6,495 bases of DNA from SURF-32 sp964648365 (GTDB lineage: Bacteria > Planctomycetota > Phycisphaerae > UBA1845), in contig CAZYLK010000258.1 in NCBI GenBank assembly GCA_964648365.1, positions 1 through 6,495 of the forward strand. The letters are read 5' to 3'. Positions 5,321 to 6,495 of the stretch are shown piece by piece. The notes beneath the pieces are model-generated. The model saw only the letters and a program-made list of their open reading frames with translations, did no database searches and was not told where the DNA came from. A program made the translations under genes and the position numbers. How positions within the stretch are numbered: the first letter of the stretch is position 1; every line of letters begins with the position of its first letter.

Positions 5321-6013
5321 TTACTGGCAATCACAACGGGACAGGACGTGCTTGCACTTGCCCTTCTCGTCCGGATCGTTGCAACCGGAGGTCAGCTTCA
5401 GCTTCTTGACGCAATCGCCAACGTCCTCGCAGGCGCGCTCACTGTCGTACTCGCAGTTCTCGAACGGCTTCGTCGGGCAGCCCGACACGTCGCACTTCTT
5501 CTGCTTGTACTTCTTGGTGATGTAGTTGCAGCTCGGGCCGCCGGCCTCTTCGAAGACGACCTTCATCGTCTGCGTGGCCGCGCTGCAGGTCGGGCCGGCG
5601 ATGCCGCCCCAGTTGGCGTTGGTCAGGCACGGCCGCAGAATGCTGGCCGGGTTGCTACACAGACAGGTCGTTCCCGCCGTGCTCAGTTCCTTGCTGACGC
5701 CACCGCAGGCGCCGATCCGCCAGTTGCGGCCGTCGCAGTCGATCGCCAGGTCGACGTTGTTCGCCAGCGCCTTGCCGATCGCCGTCGCGGCGTCCGGATC
5801 CGTGCAGGACACGCCGTTCGGATCGTTGGAGCCGGACACGGTAACGCTGACGAACTCCTTGTTCAGGAGTTCGGCCTGAAACGCCTGCCACGACACGCAC
5901 TGCTGCGTCGCCGGCTGGCCCTGGAAGAACTCCTCCTCGTACACCACGTCCGCCGCGACCGGAAGCGTCGCCACGGCCGCCACCAGCAGACCCAGAACCA
6001 AAGATGCTCTCAT
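5321..6013 (-). CDS. Exported cysteine-rich protein of unknown function
   Basis: This 230-residue protein begins with a Sec signal peptide: MR, a hydrophobic core to about residue 19, and a likely cleavage after PVAA (18-21). The mature part has 18 cysteines in two groups. Eight lie at 39-143, in a region with DCDGRNWRIGACGG (92-105), TCLCSNPA (116-123) and RPCLTNANWGG (127-137), which resembles a disulfide-stabilised beta-type domain. Ten lie at 162-229, in a compact Lys/Asp-rich tail with no strong hydrophobic segments. The even count and export signal suggest full disulfide pairing outside the cytoplasm. There is no lipobox, no C-terminal sorting motif and no catalytic motif I recognise. 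ATG 6013 is supported by GGAGGAGA (6021-6028), 7 nt upstream. It is transcribed alone and ends at the terminator at 5250-5277. A secreted binding, structural or inhibitor-like protein is possible, but function is unknown. Confidence 0.85.
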   Translation of the reverse strand: MRASLVLGLLVAAVATLPVAADVVYEEEFFQGQPATQQCVSWQAFQAELLNKEFVSVTVSGSNDPNGVSCTDPDAATAIGKALANNVDLAIDCDGRNWRIGACGGVSKELSTAGTTCLCSNPASILRPCLTNANWGGIAGPTCSAATQTMKVVFEEAGGPSCNYITKKYKQKKCDVSGCPTKPFENCEYDSERACEDVGDCVKKLKLTSGCNDPDEKGKCKHVLSRCDCQ

Positions 6014-6346
6014 TTCCGATTCTCCTCCAAACTAGAGAAACCACTAGCCAGGCGCACGAACCACCTTGGCACAGATTGCGCCTGCGATAACGCCTTGATC
6101 AGGCTCTCGAACAATCTTTCGCGTCTGCGGCTACCCCCCGATGCGCCGACGGAATAGATAGGGTCGGCTCCGGCTCCGCAGTAGCCCAGACTAGCAAAAC
6201 AAACCATGCATTGCAACCCGTTTATTCAAGATGGGGAAAGTCGAGAACGCGGATGCGGCGGGGACGTCCGAGTCTGCGACCGCGCCCGTTGTGCAACTGC
6301 ACTATTGCATCACTGATCCTCGTTGCCACTGAACAGGTTGTCACGC

Positions 6347-6377
6347 TTTCGCGCGATCCACGCGAATTTCGCGCGAA
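6347..6377. repeat. 20-bp-spaced TTTCGCGCGA direct repeat
   Basis: TTTCGCGCGA occurs exactly at 6347-6356 and 6367-6376, 20 bp apart start to start, which is two helical turns. The second copy sits in TTCGCGCGAA (6368-6377), a perfect 10-bp palindrome. It could be a pair of regulator sites or a fragment of an intergenic repeat. No adjacent gene start is visible to which it would obviously belong. Confidence 0.5.
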
Positions 6378-6430
6378 CCCGGCGGCGCCTCGGCCGTACC
6401 TCCCTGTGGTGAGCATTGTTTGCGCGCTGG

Positions 6431-6463
6431 AAGGAGCGGGAAAGGCGAGCCGTGGAGAAGCGG
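6431..6463 (+). repeat. Fragment related to octamer repeat copy A
   Basis: AAGGAGCGG (6431-6439) is identical to 2607-2615, and GAGCCGTGGAG (6447-6457) is an exact 11-base match to 2577-2587. The octamers AGCCGTGG and AGAAGCGG (6448-6463) keep the 8-bp step. This looks like a third, degenerate member of the octamer-period family, near the window edge. Confidence 0.4.
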
Positions 6464-6495
6464 CAATTGGAGACGACGCAATGGCGCGCCACCAG

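Larger units (their letters stand above)
6014..6495. other. Intergenic stretch without a convincing gene
   Basis: Apart from the Shine-Dalgarno of the secreted protein gene, no ORF here has family similarity, good codon structure and a start signal. Short open frames at 6010-6216, 6222-6416 and 6310-6492 (minus) are Arg/Ser-rich translations of GC-rich DNA. 6014-6240 is lower in GC than most of the window. The right part carries two short repeats described separately. No tRNA-like cloverleaf was recognised by eye. A gene running in from beyond 6495 cannot be excluded. Confidence 0.5.

Noticed and set aside
5264..6157. 297-codon plus-strand frame opposite the secreted protein gene
   Set aside because: It begins inside the terminator hairpin and is antisense to a gene with a clear signal peptide, Shine-Dalgarno and terminator.
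6310..6492. 60-codon minus-strand frame near the right edge as a partial gene
   Set aside because: It crosses both short repeats, is dominated by Arg/Ser and has no Shine-Dalgarno or family motif that I can see.

Overview
The window is GC-rich (about 65-70% in most genes) and reads like a chromosomal segment of a Planctomycetota-type bacterium. That assignment is an inference. It rests on scattered single-gene units on both strands, long intergenic gaps holding short GC-rich periodic repeats, few clear operons, and a secreted Cys-rich protein with no obvious named family. I see no rRNA, tRNA, CRISPR array, transposase or phage gene.

Layout, left to right. (1) 1-132 is intergenic DNA with GTGCCAC direct repeats and a GC hairpin. 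(2) 133-1059 (minus) encodes a 308-residue membrane-anchored protein with two TM helices, a coiled coil, an Ala/Pro-rich linker and a helical TPR-like tail. A 22-codon ORF (1056-1124, minus) with a very strong Shine-Dalgarno overlaps its start codon by ATGA. (3) 1338-2441 (minus) is a class I mannose-6-phosphate isomerase, manA, with a good promoter and Shine-Dalgarno. (4) 2442-2972 is a divergent intergenic region with an 8-bp-periodic repeat, a GTGGCAC triplet array and two outward promoter candidates. (5) 2973-3317 (plus) is a small stand-alone tRNA-binding (EMAP/MetG C-terminal type) protein. (6) 3318-3474 carries a hairpin, an inverted copy of the 8-bp-periodic repeat and an apparently leaderless promoter. 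(7) 3475-5187 (plus) is purH, the last two steps of IMP synthesis. (8) 5188-5320 holds a strong terminator hairpin between two convergent genes. (9) 5321-6013 (minus) is an exported protein with 18 cysteines. (10) 6014-6495 has no convincing gene but carries short direct repeats.

The genes do not form one pathway. manA serves mannose/fructose-6-phosphate interconversion, purH serves purine synthesis, the EMAP-fold protein binds tRNA or assists translation, and the two outer genes concern the cell envelope or exterior.

The most notable signals are: purH is a compositional mosaic whose central third drops to about 52-60% GC; purH carries an in-frame insert of about 25 codons that contains a dispersed-repeat hairpin; the same GTGGCAC core recurs at three loci in the window; an octamer-period repeat flanks the tRNA-binding gene in inverted orientation; and the 22-codon leader ORF has a G8 tract at its junction with the membrane protein. 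I found no clear evidence of a new defence or mobile system.
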